Made by a program: the position numbers and the translations under genes
NCBI RefSeq assembly: GCF_014137995.1
Contig: NZ_JACGWV010000001.1
Coordinates: forward strand, 1,798,001 to 1,862,000
From: Promicromonospora sukumoe
GTDB lineage: Bacteria > Actinomycetota > Actinomycetes > Actinomycetales > Cellulomonadaceae
Length of the DNA stretch: 64,000 nucleotides
Direction of reading: 5' to 3'
The notes under the pieces: generated by a model
What the model was told of the DNA's origin: nothing
Databases searched by the model: none
The model's input: the letters and a program-made list of their open reading frames with translations, nothing else
Shown here: positions 49,647 to 58,531 of the stretch, one piece after another
Position numbering within the stretch: the first letter of the stretch is position 1
Layout: each line of letters opens with the position of its first letter

Positions 49647-50617
49647 ACACCACACCCAGCGAACCGGCCCCGGCGATCTTCACCGAGAGCGACGTGCGCG
49701 CCGCTGTGGGGATGCCCGACGCGATCGTCTCGGCGCGGCGGGCGTTTCTCGCCCTGGCCCAGGGTCAGGCTCACTCACCCGAACCGTGGCACTTGGACAC
49801 CCCGGACGGCTCCGTCCACGTCAAAGGCGGTGCCCTGGACGGGGCCGGGACCTTTGCGACCAAACTGTCCAGCGGCTTCCCCGGCAACGCTGACCGGGGC
49901 TTGCCGACCTCCGACGGGTTCACCGCGATCCTCGACGCCGATACCGGGCGCATCCGTGCCCTGCTCCTGGACGGCGGCTACCTGACCGAGCTGCGAACCG
50001 GCGCGGCCGGCGCCGTCGCCCTCGACCTGCTCGGCCCGCCGCGCACCGACACCATCGCGTTCATCGGCACGGGCGGCCAGGTCCGCCACCAGATCGACGG
50101 CGCTATGCACGTGCGCGAGCCCTCAACACTCCTCCTGATCGCGCGCAACTGGCGCCGCACGACCGAGCTCGCCGACTGGACGCGCCACCACTACGACGTC
50201 GAGGTCCGCGCCCAGGAGCTCGACGGCTCACCGATCGACGCCGACGCGGTCGTGACCGTGACGGCCGCGACCAGCCCGATCCTGACCCGGGCACAGCTCC
50301 GGCCCGGCGTGCACGTCACCGCGATCGGTTCCGACAGCCCGGGCAAGCGCGAGCTCGACCCCGCAATCCTGCTGGCCGCCGACATTGTCGCCGTCGACGA
50401 CCCTAGACAGTCCGCGCGGATCGGCGAGCTGCAGGACATCCCCCAGGCCGACCTCGCCGCCGCGACGAGCAACGGGTCGCTTACCACGCTCGGCACGCTG
50501 CTCCACGACGGGGCACCGCCATGGACGGCTACCCGCACCTCGGTCGCCGACCTGTCAGGAACGGGCGCTCAGGACGCCGCCATCGCGGAGATCGTGGGGA
50601 ACCTCTTGCTCCACTGA
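49643..50617 (+). CDS. Ornithine cyclodeaminase/mu-crystallin-family protein (EutC-like)
   Basis: A 324-residue OCD-family protein: SVHVKGGALDGAGTFATKLSSGFPGN, LLLDGGYLTELRTGAAGAVALDLL, IGTGGQVRHQIDGAMHV and AIGSDSPGKRELDPAIL. NAD binds at the GTGGQ loop. The family includes ornithine cyclodeaminase, alanine dehydrogenase-like enzymes and EutC. ATGA overlap with the dehydratase-like gene points to a shared amino-acid pathway. Confidence 0.87.
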   Translation: MNTTPSEPAPAIFTESDVRAAVGMPDAIVSARRAFLALAQGQAHSPEPWHLDTPDGSVHVKGGALDGAGTFATKLSSGFPGNADRGLPTSDGFTAILDADTGRIRALLLDGGYLTELRTGAAGAVALDLLGPPRTDTIAFIGTGGQVRHQIDGAMHVREPSTLLLIARNWRRTTELADWTRHHYDVEVRAQELDGSPIDADAVVTVTAATSPILTRAQLRPGVHVTAIGSDSPGKRELDPAILLAADIVAVDDPRQSARIGELQDIPQADLAAATSNGSLTTLGTLLHDGAPPWTATRTSVADLSGTGAQDAAIAEIVGNLLLH

Positions 50618-50631
50618 GAGATCGGCGTAAG

Positions 50632-50664
50632 ATGAACGGCGTTCACCAGGTAAACGTCGTCCAC
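50632..50664. promoter_or_regulatory. Two TetR-type operators upstream of VOC-TetR operon
   Basis: ATGAACG-G-CGTTCAC (50632-50646) and GTAAACG-T-CGTCCAC (50650-50664) are related 15-bp palindromes 18 bp apart, just before the VOC start at 50676. The downstream TetR gene is in the same operon. Confidence 0.7.
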
Positions 50665-50675
50665 CAGGGGCCATC

Positions 50676-51089
50676 ATGCGCATCACCCACGACCACGCCG
50701 GACTGTCCGTCGCCGACCTCGACAAGCAGCGGACCTTCTACGCGGACGGGCTCGCTCTGACGGAGGTGGAGGAGGAGTTCGCCATGCCCGAGGCCGGCGT
50801 GCGGTCTGCGATCCTGCGATCAGCGGACGGCATGAAGCTTGAGCTCGTCGAGCGCACCGGATCGGCGCCACAACGCTTCGCGGACCCGTACGACGGCGCC
50901 GGCACGCAGGGGTACTTCCACTGGGCCCTGCAGGTCGACGACCTCGCCACCGTCTTCGACCACGTCCTTCGCGCTGGGGCGACCGTCGTCTCCCCACCCG
51001 CTGACGCCGTCCGGCCCGGCGCCCGCTTTGCCTACGTGCACGACCCCGAGGGCAACCTGCTGGAACTCATCCAGCCGGCAGCGCAGTGA
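50676..51089 (+). CDS. VOC-family (glyoxalase-like) protein
   Basis: A 137-residue VOC protein: HDHAGLSVADLDKQRTFYADGL, GYFHWALQVDDLATVFDHVLRAG and FAYVHDPEGNLLELIQP. Metal ligands would be His in HDHAG, Glu in LELVE, His in FHWAL and Glu in LLELI. Coupled to the TetR gene by GTGA. Confidence 0.87.
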   Translation: MRITHDHAGLSVADLDKQRTFYADGLALTEVEEEFAMPEAGVRSAILRSADGMKLELVERTGSAPQRFADPYDGAGTQGYFHWALQVDDLATVFDHVLRAGATVVSPPADAVRPGARFAYVHDPEGNLLELIQPAAQ

Positions 51090-51694
51090 CCCCGCCAGAC
51101 GGTGGGTCCACGACACCGGCCGTCACGCGACCGGTCGGTCACCACCACGGCGACCTGCGCAACGCGCTGGAGGCAGCCGCGCTCGACCTGCTCGCCGAGC
51201 GCGGCCCGAGCGGCTTCACACTGAACGAGGTCAGCCGCCGAGCAGGAGTGAGCAAGGCGGCCCCGTACAAGCACTTCGCGGACAAGGACGACCTCCTCGC
51301 CTCACTCGTCCAGCGCTGCTACGAACGCCAGCACTCCGCGTTCAGCACAGCTGTCGCAGAGGCGGCAACACCAACGGACGCCCTCGTGGCGTTCGCCGCC
51401 GCCTACGTGAGGTTCGCCGCGGAAGAACCCGCACTGTTCACCCTCACGTTCGGCGGGACGCTGGACAAGGCCGCTCACCCCCGCCTCGAAGAGGCCGGTA
51501 ACCGGGTGCTGGACGTCATCACCGCTCCTGCCCAGGACCTGGCCCAGGACGCGGACGACGCACACCGGCTCGTGTTGGCGATCGCCGCCAACGCCCACGG
51601 CTTCGCAGTCTTTCATCTGCAAGGCGTCATCGCTCGGCTCGATCTCGCCGTCGGGCAGGCCGAGCGCTGCGCCAGCCTGCTGACGCAGGCTTGA
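51086..51694 (+). CDS. TetR-family regulator
   Basis: A 202-residue TetR protein: LNEVSRRAGVSKAAPYKHFADKDDLLASL is the helix-turn-helix, and a WHG-type C-terminal domain follows (FAAAYVRFAAEEPALFTLTF). GTG 51086 overlaps the VOC stop. It likely controls its own operon through the sites at 50632-50664. Confidence 0.87.
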   Translation: MTPPDGGSTTPAVTRPVGHHHGDLRNALEAAALDLLAERGPSGFTLNEVSRRAGVSKAAPYKHFADKDDLLASLVQRCYERQHSAFSTAVAEAATPTDALVAFAAAYVRFAAEEPALFTLTFGGTLDKAAHPRLEEAGNRVLDVITAPAQDLAQDADDAHRLVLAIAANAHGFAVFHLQGVIARLDLAVGQAERCASLLTQA

Positions 51695-52010
51695 CCAGCA
51701 CGTCATCCGGCACGGTCACCACTCGACGAGGTGCGGGAGCGTCGGCATCGACTTATCGCGGTCACGTGCGGTCCGGTTGCGAGGACCCGGCGCGTCTCGT
51801 TCTAGAAGTCGTTCGGGCTGAGCGCCACGGTCGGAGCGCGAAAGAAACACCATCGGTACTGCTGTCACATCTGACACGTGGTAAGCCCTGCAACACCTGC
51901 ACGTTGACGTGCGCGTGCGGATGGCAAGCAACGAGCAGCTATCCGGCCAGGCAGCAGGTCCGGCGATGGCTCGAGGGGGCCGATACGGGCTGGCGGCAGG
52001 GCCGGGGTGT
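51695..52010. other. Gap with possible zinc-ribbon relic
   Basis: About 0.3 kb without a supported gene. A short frame near 51880-51990 encodes CNTCTLTCACGWQATSSYPA and ends in QVRRWLEGAD. This resembles a small zinc-ribbon protein, but no start with a ribosome-binding site is visible. Confidence 0.35.
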
Positions 52011-52041
52011 GGCGCCCCTCGGCAGGCGGCCGAGGGGCGCC
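52011..52041. terminator. Terminator hairpin
   Basis: A perfect 13-bp stem GGCGCCCCTCGGC / GCCGAGGGGCGCC with a 5-nt loop, right after the minus-strand secreted-protein gene (stop at 52049). Confidence 0.85.
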
Positions 52042-52048
52042 GGGCGGG

Positions 52049-52573
52049 TCAGCCGTTGTAGAAGTTGATGAATGTGACGTTGTCGTTGAAGCCCAGTGGC
52101 ATGGTGTCGCGGTGTGACGCGATGCCGTTGGCGCGGTTGCCGCTGGAGTTCTGGATGTTCATCCGGTCGCAGTTGTTCTCGTAGCTCGAGGACGAGATGC
52201 GTGTGCGCCACCAGCTGGACGGGGTGAACGAGTATCCGGCGTTGTCGCAGGCCGCGCCGCCTGTCACCCAGTAGTACTGGCCGCCCCAGCCGCTGTGCTC
52301 GGCGATCATGAACAGGTCGATGGCGGCGGCCGAGGCGTCGATGTCGGATGCCTGCAGTGCCATGGACTTGGTCTCGCCGCAGGTCTCGCTGAGGACCCGC
52401 GAGAGGGTCTCGCCGTCTTCGAGGGGCGCGAGGACCAGGACGCAGTGCCTACCTGCCTGGCTTCCGGAGCCCGTACCTGCGGCCGCCGCGGGGCTCGCGG
52501 CGAGCAGGCTCACAAACAGCGCGAACGCTGCTCCGATCGCGACAGAGAGAGTGCCACGTGATCTGACGATCAT
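52049..52573 (-). CDS. Secreted small Cys-rich protein, beta/gamma-crystallin-like
   Basis: A 174-residue secreted protein. Residues 1-32 form a signal peptide (AFALFVSLLAASPAAAA). The mature part holds five cysteines and repeated Gly/Trp/Tyr motifs (AEHSGWGGQYYWVTGGAACD, FTPSSWWRTRISSSSYENNCD, IQNSSGN), like beta/gamma-crystallin or I36-type inhibitor folds of actinobacteria. GGAGGAG precedes ATG 52573. An inhibitor or wall-associated role is possible. Confidence 0.75.
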   Translation of the reverse strand: MIVRSRGTLSVAIGAAFALFVSLLAASPAAAAGTGSGSQAGRHCVLVLAPLEDGETLSRVLSETCGETKSMALQASDIDASAAAIDLFMIAEHSGWGGQYYWVTGGAACDNAGYSFTPSSWWRTRISSSSYENNCDRMNIQNSSGNRANGIASHRDTMPLGFNDNVTFINFYNG

Positions 52574-52828
52574 TTCAATCTCCTCCGTTGGTGATGGGAG
52601 TCAACAACGTAGGAGTGGTCGCGCCGCGGGCGCGATGTGTTTCGGGGAAGTCCGAAACGCGCCTGGGCGGGAGGGCGCACTCCGTTCTTCCGAGAGGCGT
52701 GCACGGCGACGTCAGAGCCGATGTCTGGGTCGGCCCGTTCTAGCTGCGACGAACCAGTTCGCGGTACGTCGCGGAGATGACGTCGTGTCTAGCCCCGGGT
52801 CTGATGGAGGCTCTCATTCCAGGGAAGG

Positions 52829-53155
52829 ATGAGAGTTATGGCTGCACCGAGGAAGTACCCCGAGGAGCTTCGGGAGCGAGCGATCCGGATGGCGGTGGAC
52901 CTGCGGAAGGACCCGGCCACGAAGCCTGGCGCGTTGCGGCGGGTGGGTGAGCAGCTCGGGATCCACCCAGAGACGCTGCGCAACTGGGTTGCCCAGGCTG
53001 AGATCGATGCTGGTGAACGACCGGGCACGAGTACCGACGACGCGCAGCGGTTGGCGGAATTGGAACGCGAGGTGCGCGAGCTGCGGCGGGCGAAGGCGAT
53101 CTTGCGTAGTGCGTCGGCTTTCTTCGCGGCGGAGCTCGACCGCCCACAAAGATGA
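52829..53155 (+). CDS. IS3-family transposase OrfA
   Basis: A 108-residue OrfA: RKYPEELRERAIRMAVDLRK, helix-turn-helix VGEQLGIHPETLRNWVAQAE and a leucine-zipper helix (AQRLAELEREVRELRRAKAIL). Its stop overlaps OrfB (ATGA). ATG 52829 or 52838 starts it. Confidence 0.88.
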   Translation: MRVMAAPRKYPEELRERAIRMAVDLRKDPATKPGALRRVGEQLGIHPETLRNWVAQAEIDAGERPGTSTDDAQRLAELEREVRELRRAKAILRSASAFFAAELDRPQR

Positions 53156-54074
53156 TCGTCGACTACATCCAGGCCCACCGGCACCGGTTCGGGGTCGAGC
53201 CGATCTGTGCGGTGTTGCAGGTCGCCCCGTCGACGTACTACGCGGCCACGTCCCGCCCGCCCTCGGCCCGGTCGATCACCGACGCTGCCTCGTCAGCGTT
53301 GATCGAGCAGGTCCACGGCGCCAACTACGGTGTCTATGGTGCCCGCAAGGCGCATGCCGAGCTGCGCCGGCAGGGCCACCAGATCGCGCGCTGCACCGTC
53401 GAACGGCTGATGCGATCCGCGGGGTTGCGGGGCATCACCCGGGCCAAAGGGCCGCGCACCACGGTGGCCGGCACCGGCCCGGAGACACGCCCGGACCTGG
53501 TCGAGCGTGACTTCACCGCGACCGGCCCGAACCGGTTGTGGGTCGCTGACATCACCTACTGCCGCACGTTCTCCGGCTGGGCGTATGCCTCGTTCGTGAT
53601 CGATGTGTTCTCCCGCCGCGTGGTCGGCTGGCAGGTCTCCAAGTCGCTGCGCGCACCGACCTCGCGTTGGACGCGTTGGAGATGGGCTTGTGGAACCGCA
53701 CCCGGGCCGGTCAGGACGTGGCCGGGCTGACCCATCACAGCGACAAAGGCGTGCAATACGTCGCTGTTCGCTATACCCAGCGGCTGGCCGAGGCCGGCGT
53801 CGTCGCCTCGGTCGGCTCGACCGGCGACTCCTGCGACAACGCCCCGGCCGAGGCGTTCAACTCCCTGTTCAAGGCCGAGCTGGTGCGCAACAAGGGACCG
53901 TGGAAGAACATCGACGACCTCGAGCTCGCTATCGCTGAGTACATCGACTGGTTCAACCACCATCGCCTGCACGGCGAGATCGGCCTGGTCCCACCGGCCG
54001 AGTTCGAAGACACCTACTACCGTCACAACCCCGCGCCGACTAACCTCGACGCGTCAGTTCCGAGCCTCCACTAA
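53152..54074 (+). pseudogene. IS3-family transposase OrfB, frameshifted
   Basis: The first part (to about 53650) reads VDYIQAHRHRFGVEPICAVL, YGVYGARKAHAELRRQG and the first catalytic Asp in LWVADITYCRTF. After KSLR the frame is lost by an extra two bases in CGCGC (53650-53654). The second part continues TDLALDALEMGLWNR with Asp in THHSDKGVQY and Glu in NAPAEAFNSLFKAEL. All DDE residues remain but not in one frame. Confidence 0.88.
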
Positions 54075-54101
54075 ACCCGGGGCGAGACACCCAGAGTGTG
54101 T

Positions 54102-56681
54102 TCACGTTGCTGTGCGTAGGGCAGCAACCTCCTGCCTGAATTCTTGGGCCTCGCTGGTGAGGTCGTTGGCGTCCAGGGCGTTGGCAACGGCGATCAGGAC
54201 GGTTGCCAAGGTCTGTGAGAACGGGTCGAGGTGCTCGGGTTCGGTCACCTGGGTGCGCCAGGCGATCAGTTGCGCAGCCTCCTGGGCCAGGGGCAGGGAT
54301 TCGGCAGGGTGTTGCACGCTCAATTGCAGGGTGACGAGTCCCGCGAGAGATTCGGCGAGTGCCGTCCAGGTGCGGCGTCCGGGGCGGGTGGCGGCCAGGT
54401 CGCGGTGGATCGCGATGGCTTCGTGGTAGCAGGCCGCGGCGTGAGATGTATGGCCGGCGTCGCGGTAGGCGGTCGCGAGCTGGCGCAGTGACCGGGCCAG
54501 GCCCGGGTTGTGGTTGCCTGGGGTGGCCTTGGCCACCTCGCGCAGGATCTGGACGGCTTGCAGGTTCGGCTCGATGGCTTCCTGTGGGCGCGTGGCGTTG
54601 ACCAGGCAGGAACTCAGATCCGTCAACGCCCGCGCCAGGAACACGAGGTCGCTGTCGGGATTGTCGCGGGCCAGGACCCTCCGGATGGCCACGGCTTTGC
54701 GAATCGAGGGCAGTGCTTGGGTGGCCTGGCCAAGCATGTTTTGTGCGATGGCGAGGTTCATCAGTGCGCGGGCCAGGTGCGGGTTGGTCTGCTCGGGTTC
54801 GCTGCGTGCCAGGCGTTCGTTGATCTCGACCGACTGGCGCAGGGGCCCGATGGCTTGGTCGGGTAGTCCGGCTTCGTGGTAGCGGGCGCCGAGGTCGCAC
54901 AGGATGCGTGCGCGTTGGGGCAGGCGGTTGAGGCGGTCGGTGCGTGGCAGACGCAGCTCGATCTGTACGGCTTGTTGTGTGGCTTTCAGGGCGTGGTGGG
55001 GTTCTCCGAGCTCGGACAGTACGACTCCGAGGTAGCGCAGGGACGAGCCGAGGAGCGGTGCGTTTTCACCGGGTTCTGTGGCGGCCAGGGCGTGCCGCAG
55101 GCTGATCGCCTCGCGCAGTGGGCCGAGGGCTTCGGTGGCGAGGCCGAGTCGGAAGCGGCGCTGGGCGATTTCGTGTAGCGCCCAGGACCGGCCCGCAGGG
55201 TCTGAGGGGGCGGTGAGGGCCAGGATGCGTTCGAGCAGGTCGAGGTTCGGTCGGGTCAGGACCTCGGACGGGTAGGGGATGACTGCCGAGATCGACCGCA
55301 GCAGCTCGACATCATCCGGTAGGCCACCGATGGCTCGGTTCAGAAGTGCGAGGGCGCGAGTTCGCACTTGCTGGTCGGAGAAGTGGTCGGCCACCGCCCG
55401 GGCCAGCACAGCGATGGCGTTGCGGGCCTCACGATCGGCGAGGCGGTCCAAAAACACCGCCGCCAGGGTCGTCGAGGCAGTCAGCTCGTTGACCAGGTGC
55501 AGTTCGGCCATGCGGTCCGGCTGCAGGGACCCGATCCACTGCTGGTTGCCCCTGAGTGGGTACAGGTCGCGCAGCCAGGCCAGCACCTTCGGTGTGGCCA
55601 GGCGTGGATCCACCCGGGCGAGCACGTCACGAGCCTCGGTCTCGTCGGCGGGGGAGACGAGGTAGACGGCTGCGACCACTTGTCCTAGGAGTTGGGTGGT
55701 CAGCCCGTCCGGCCCGTCCAGCAGGCCTGCGTGTGCCGCCGTGCCGATCCAGTGCCGCTGTTCGTGACCGAGCAGTTCGGCGAAGACGTCGGCCACCTCC
55801 ACGTCCAGTGGTTCGTGACGTAGGGCGCGCAGGGCCGTGACGAGGCTGACCGCGTGCAGGTCGAGGATCCTGCCGCCTCCAGGCCCGGTCAGGTGCACTG
55901 GCGGAGTCGGGATGCCCAGGTGCTGTGCGAAGGCCGCGGCGGCGGTGTCCAGGATCTGTTGGTCGGTGGCACCGGCGTCGATGCGGTAGGCCAGGTCGGT
56001 GCCGTCGTAGGCGCCCTGGACCATCGCCCGGACACGGGGGCTGCCTACCGACAGCCGTTTCCACCACTCGCCCGCGCTGCGTGCGATCAGCAGGACGCGT
56101 ACTCCTGCGGGGTCCGAGGCGACCTGACGGACAAGGACCTCGATCTCGCGACGGGTGTCGGCGTAGTCAACCACCAGCAGGATCGGACGGTCGGTAGTGC
56201 CACGCACCCTTGCCAGGATCGCCCCCTCCTGCTCGTCGCCCACTGCGACGCACCGCCACCCCAGCCGACTCATGAGCGCGCGCAGCTCGCCTCCCAGCCG
56301 GCTCTTGCCGACGCCGCCTGGTCCGGTGATCAGTCGCAGTGGCGAACCGTCTCCCTCGCACCAGGTGACCAGTGCGGCTAGCTCCACCGACCGCCCCTGG
56401 AACGGGACGACCTGATGTTCCGGCGCGAGCAGGGACGACGGTCCGTTGGTGTCATCCGGCAGGACGGACGACTCATCCACCGCCTGCCGCTCCACGCGCG
56501 TGCGTTCCCTGTCGGCCCACCACCGTGCCACGAACGGCAGAGCCGGCGAGGCACACGCGGCCACAAACCCCAGGACCAACCATGGCGTGCTGCCCTCGGC
56601 CATCGCGAACAGCCCCGCGCTGACGGCGACCAACCCGCCGGCGACCAGCCACCACCACGGCCGCATCCGCACCCCGCCCAT
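54102..56681 (-). CDS. Membrane-anchored STAND-type NTPase with TPR repeats
   Basis: An 859-residue protein. Residues 1-55 hold two membrane helices (WWWLVAGGLVAVSAGLFAMA and WLVLGFVAACASPALPFVA). Residues about 90-330 are an NTPase with Walker A ITGPGGVGKSRLGGEL, Walker B PILLVVDYAD and a sensor-like VRVLLIARSAGEWW. Residues about 470-850 are TPR repeats (ATEALGPLREAISLRHALAA, DQAIGPLRQSVEINERLA, TQALPSIRKAVAIRRVLA). The order membrane-NTPase-TPR fits STAND signalling proteins, which switch on after ligand binding; several such proteins act in phage defence, but no effector enzyme is seen. An IS lies just downstream. Confidence 0.82.
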   Translation of the reverse strand: MGGVRMRPWWWLVAGGLVAVSAGLFAMAEGSTPWLVLGFVAACASPALPFVARWWADRERTRVERQAVDESSVLPDDTNGPSSLLAPEHQVVPFQGRSVELAALVTWCEGDGSPLRLITGPGGVGKSRLGGELRALMSRLGWRCVAVGDEQEGAILARVRGTTDRPILLVVDYADTRREIEVLVRQVASDPAGVRVLLIARSAGEWWKRLSVGSPRVRAMVQGAYDGTDLAYRIDAGATDQQILDTAAAAFAQHLGIPTPPVHLTGPGGGRILDLHAVSLVTALRALRHEPLDVEVADVFAELLGHEQRHWIGTAAHAGLLDGPDGLTTQLLGQVVAAVYLVSPADETEARDVLARVDPRLATPKVLAWLRDLYPLRGNQQWIGSLQPDRMAELHLVNELTASTTLAAVFLDRLADREARNAIAVLARAVADHFSDQQVRTRALALLNRAIGGLPDDVELLRSISAVIPYPSEVLTRPNLDLLERILALTAPSDPAGRSWALHEIAQRRFRLGLATEALGPLREAISLRHALAATEPGENAPLLGSSLRYLGVVLSELGEPHHALKATQQAVQIELRLPRTDRLNRLPQRARILCDLGARYHEAGLPDQAIGPLRQSVEINERLARSEPEQTNPHLARALMNLAIAQNMLGQATQALPSIRKAVAIRRVLARDNPDSDLVFLARALTDLSSCLVNATRPQEAIEPNLQAVQILREVAKATPGNHNPGLARSLRQLATAYRDAGHTSHAAACYHEAIAIHRDLAATRPGRRTWTALAESLAGLVTLQLSVQHPAESLPLAQEAAQLIAWRTQVTEPEHLDPFSQTLATVLIAVANALDANDLTSEAQEFRQEVAALRTAT

Positions 56682-56710
56682 GCAACATAACTACGCGAAT
56701 CGGACGCGGA

Positions 56711-56745
56711 AAGCAATGAATATCGAGATCTTGTGTTGATTGCTT
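56711..56745. promoter_or_regulatory. Inverted repeat upstream of STAND gene
   Basis: AAGCAAT, 21 bases, ATTGCTT, within an AT-richer stretch 30-64 bp upstream of the STAND start at 56681. A possible operator or promoter region. Confidence 0.4.
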
Positions 56746-57482
56746 AGCGTGTCGATTCATGAATTCGCATATGTGGCGTTGGTGCTTGTGTTGCACCCTC
56801 GCAGGCCTGTCGGATCGCGCATTTTTGGCTCGAGGCGCTGGTGGAAGAGCGCAAGAGCGCCTGTGGTCGCAGCCCTGCCGCGCGTGCTGTAGGGGCCGCC
56901 TATCTAGTACTGCACGCCATAGGCCCGGAGCCGAACCGCAAGTTGCCGACACTGCGGTCTGACCAGTCGAAGACGGCGATGGTCCATCCTCCAGGAGGCC
57001 GGACCATGGTCATGAGAGCAGCCGGGGAAATTAGCTCGGTCAGCGCAGCAACCTGGCGTCACCCGCGGCGTCACCGAAGCGTCGTTCGCGGCAATGGCGC
57101 GACTGGCGGGTGGGATGGTCGTTCATGCTGTACTGCTGTTTCACGTCGCCGCTGGCTGCCGGTTGCTGTGACCGCATCGACGGCTTGCTAGCCCTCGCGT
57201 AGGTGATACGGCGACGGCCACCGATGACACGTGCTTGCATGACGCCCGGGTAAACACCACGGCCGCCACGTTGGCTGAAGCGAAGGGCTGACCTGCCGGC
57301 GTTGTTCGCTCGTGGGCTCGGCGCGCCGATCGACAGGGCCAGAACGCTACTTCCTGCCCAGCGGCCGCGTCGCATCACGAAATACATGTCTGATGCTTGG
57401 CCTAAAAGTGGTCTTGTCATGACTGTCGCCCGAGGCTAGCATATGTCCGATATGTTCCACTTCTTCACAAAAGAGGAGCTAC
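56746..57482. other. Gap without a supported gene
   Basis: About 0.7 kb. Open frames on both strands lack ribosome-binding sites and recognisable domains. The last 60 bases are AT-richer and contain the leader and AGAGGAG site of the secreted protein at 57483. Confidence 0.5.
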
Positions 57483-58229
57483 ATGAGTCGACGTGCTTTG
57501 CGCCACATCCTCGGCGCATTCATGGTGATGTGTGCTGTCGTGGCAAGCTCCGCCACGCCTGCAGCCGCGAGTTCCGATCCCGTCCCGGCTGGATCGGATG
57601 ACGTCTACGTGCTGAGTAGCGACGAGCGTGCAGTTCTTGAGCAGAGGTTTGTCGATCTGGGCATCGATAGCGAGGCCCGCCCGCGCCTGCTCGCGCAGTT
57701 GGAGCGGGGGCAGCTCCCTGACTCTGCTACGGGCTCCAACGAGGTGAGATCTTGGACCGAGGACCGCGATGGCGGCACCGCCACGATCGTCGAATACGCA
57801 GACGGCTCTCGCGCGATCTCCGGCTCGCGGCCGCTCGGCACCGATGATTCTGGGGTCATCGTTCCCTACGCCCACAATTGCGAATCGCAAGACGGGGCGG
57901 GAATCTGGATCTATGGCCCTTGCCAGATCTACCTCGAAGACTTGATTTCCTACGCAGGATTCACCACCTCGTGGAGGTTCAGTCTCGTTGATGAAGTTCC
58001 CAACGAGATCCTGCGCGCCGACTCAGACGATTGCCGCGTCTTTCTCGGTTCTGTCAGCGAATGTGAGCTGACCGTCAATCGCGAAGTTCCAATCCCCGGA
58101 GATCCGGCGATCGCCAGACTGAACTACACGGCGGCCCTGCTGGACGATCTCGGCAGCGTGTCGGGTTCGATGTGGCTTGAGGTCCTTGTTGATGGCTGGG
58201 GAATCAACTGGACCAATCCGCCGCTCTGA
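57483..58229 (+). CDS. Secreted protein of unknown function
   Basis: A 248-residue protein with signal peptide (HILGAFMVMCAVVASSATPAAA). An N-terminal helical segment (DERAVLEQRFVDLGIDSEARPRLLAQLERGQLPDS) is followed by a beta-rich part with four cysteines (NCESQDG, YGPCQIY, DDCRVF, SECELTV). The pattern 'DEE/alpha-helix then RSW...YADGSR' is common in secreted actinobacterial proteins. GAGGAG precedes ATG 57483. No known fold. Confidence 0.75.
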   Translation: MSRRALRHILGAFMVMCAVVASSATPAAASSDPVPAGSDDVYVLSSDERAVLEQRFVDLGIDSEARPRLLAQLERGQLPDSATGSNEVRSWTEDRDGGTATIVEYADGSRAISGSRPLGTDDSGVIVPYAHNCESQDGAGIWIYGPCQIYLEDLISYAGFTTSWRFSLVDEVPNEILRADSDDCRVFLGSVSECELTVNREVPIPGDPAIARLNYTAALLDDLGSVSGSMWLEVLVDGWGINWTNPPL

Positions 58230-58276
58230 CGATTGGTAGACGCGTGGACGAGTGGGCCGGGTGAGCCCGCAACCGC

Positions 58277-58330
58277 CAGATAGGGGGCCTGTCCGCAAGC
58301 GACCGCTTGCGGGCAGGCCCCCGCTATCTG
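58277..58330 (+). terminator. Strong terminator hairpin
   Basis: A long stem of about 25 bp (CAGATAG, GGGGGCCTG, CCGCAAGCG against their complements) with a 2-nt loop and one mismatch, 47 bp after the secreted-protein stop. Confidence 0.85.
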
Positions 58331-58363
58331 CTAGGATGATGCAAAAATGGAAGGATTGGTCCA

Positions 58364-58531
58364 GTGTTTGGATTGTCCCTGTGGGAAGTATTGCTCTTCG
58401 TGTTTCTCGCCATTCTGGCGGTGACTGTTATTATCTCGATTGCGATATTTCTGGCGCTCCGCGCGAGAGATGCCATGAAGGGTTCTGGTCCTTCTCGGGA
58501 GACTGGCAGTTCTGACGCCTCGGAGCACTGA
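58364..58531 (+). CDS. Small single-span membrane protein
   Basis: A 55-residue frame beginning MFGLSLWEVLLF, with one membrane helix (VFLAILAVTVIISIAIFLAL) and a short charged, Ser-rich tail (RARDAMKGSGPSRE). GGAAGGA lies 8 bases before GTG 58364. No family recognised; its hydrophobic core and site make it likely to be real. Confidence 0.55.
   Translation: MFGLSLWEVLLFVFLAILAVTVIISIAIFLALRARDAMKGSGPSRETGSSDASEH

Larger units (their letters stand above)
52785..54090 (+). mobile_element. IS3-family insertion sequence, probably inactive
   Basis: A 1306-bp element bounded by imperfect inverted repeats: left GTGTCTAGCCCCGGGTCTGA, right (inverted) GTGTCTCGCCCCGGGTTTAG. It carries overlapping OrfA and OrfB of IS3 type. 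OrfB has a 2-bp expansion, so the transposase is broken. No flanking target duplication is visible (CGTC left, CCAG right). It lies 11 bp beyond the stop of the STAND gene. Confidence 0.88.
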
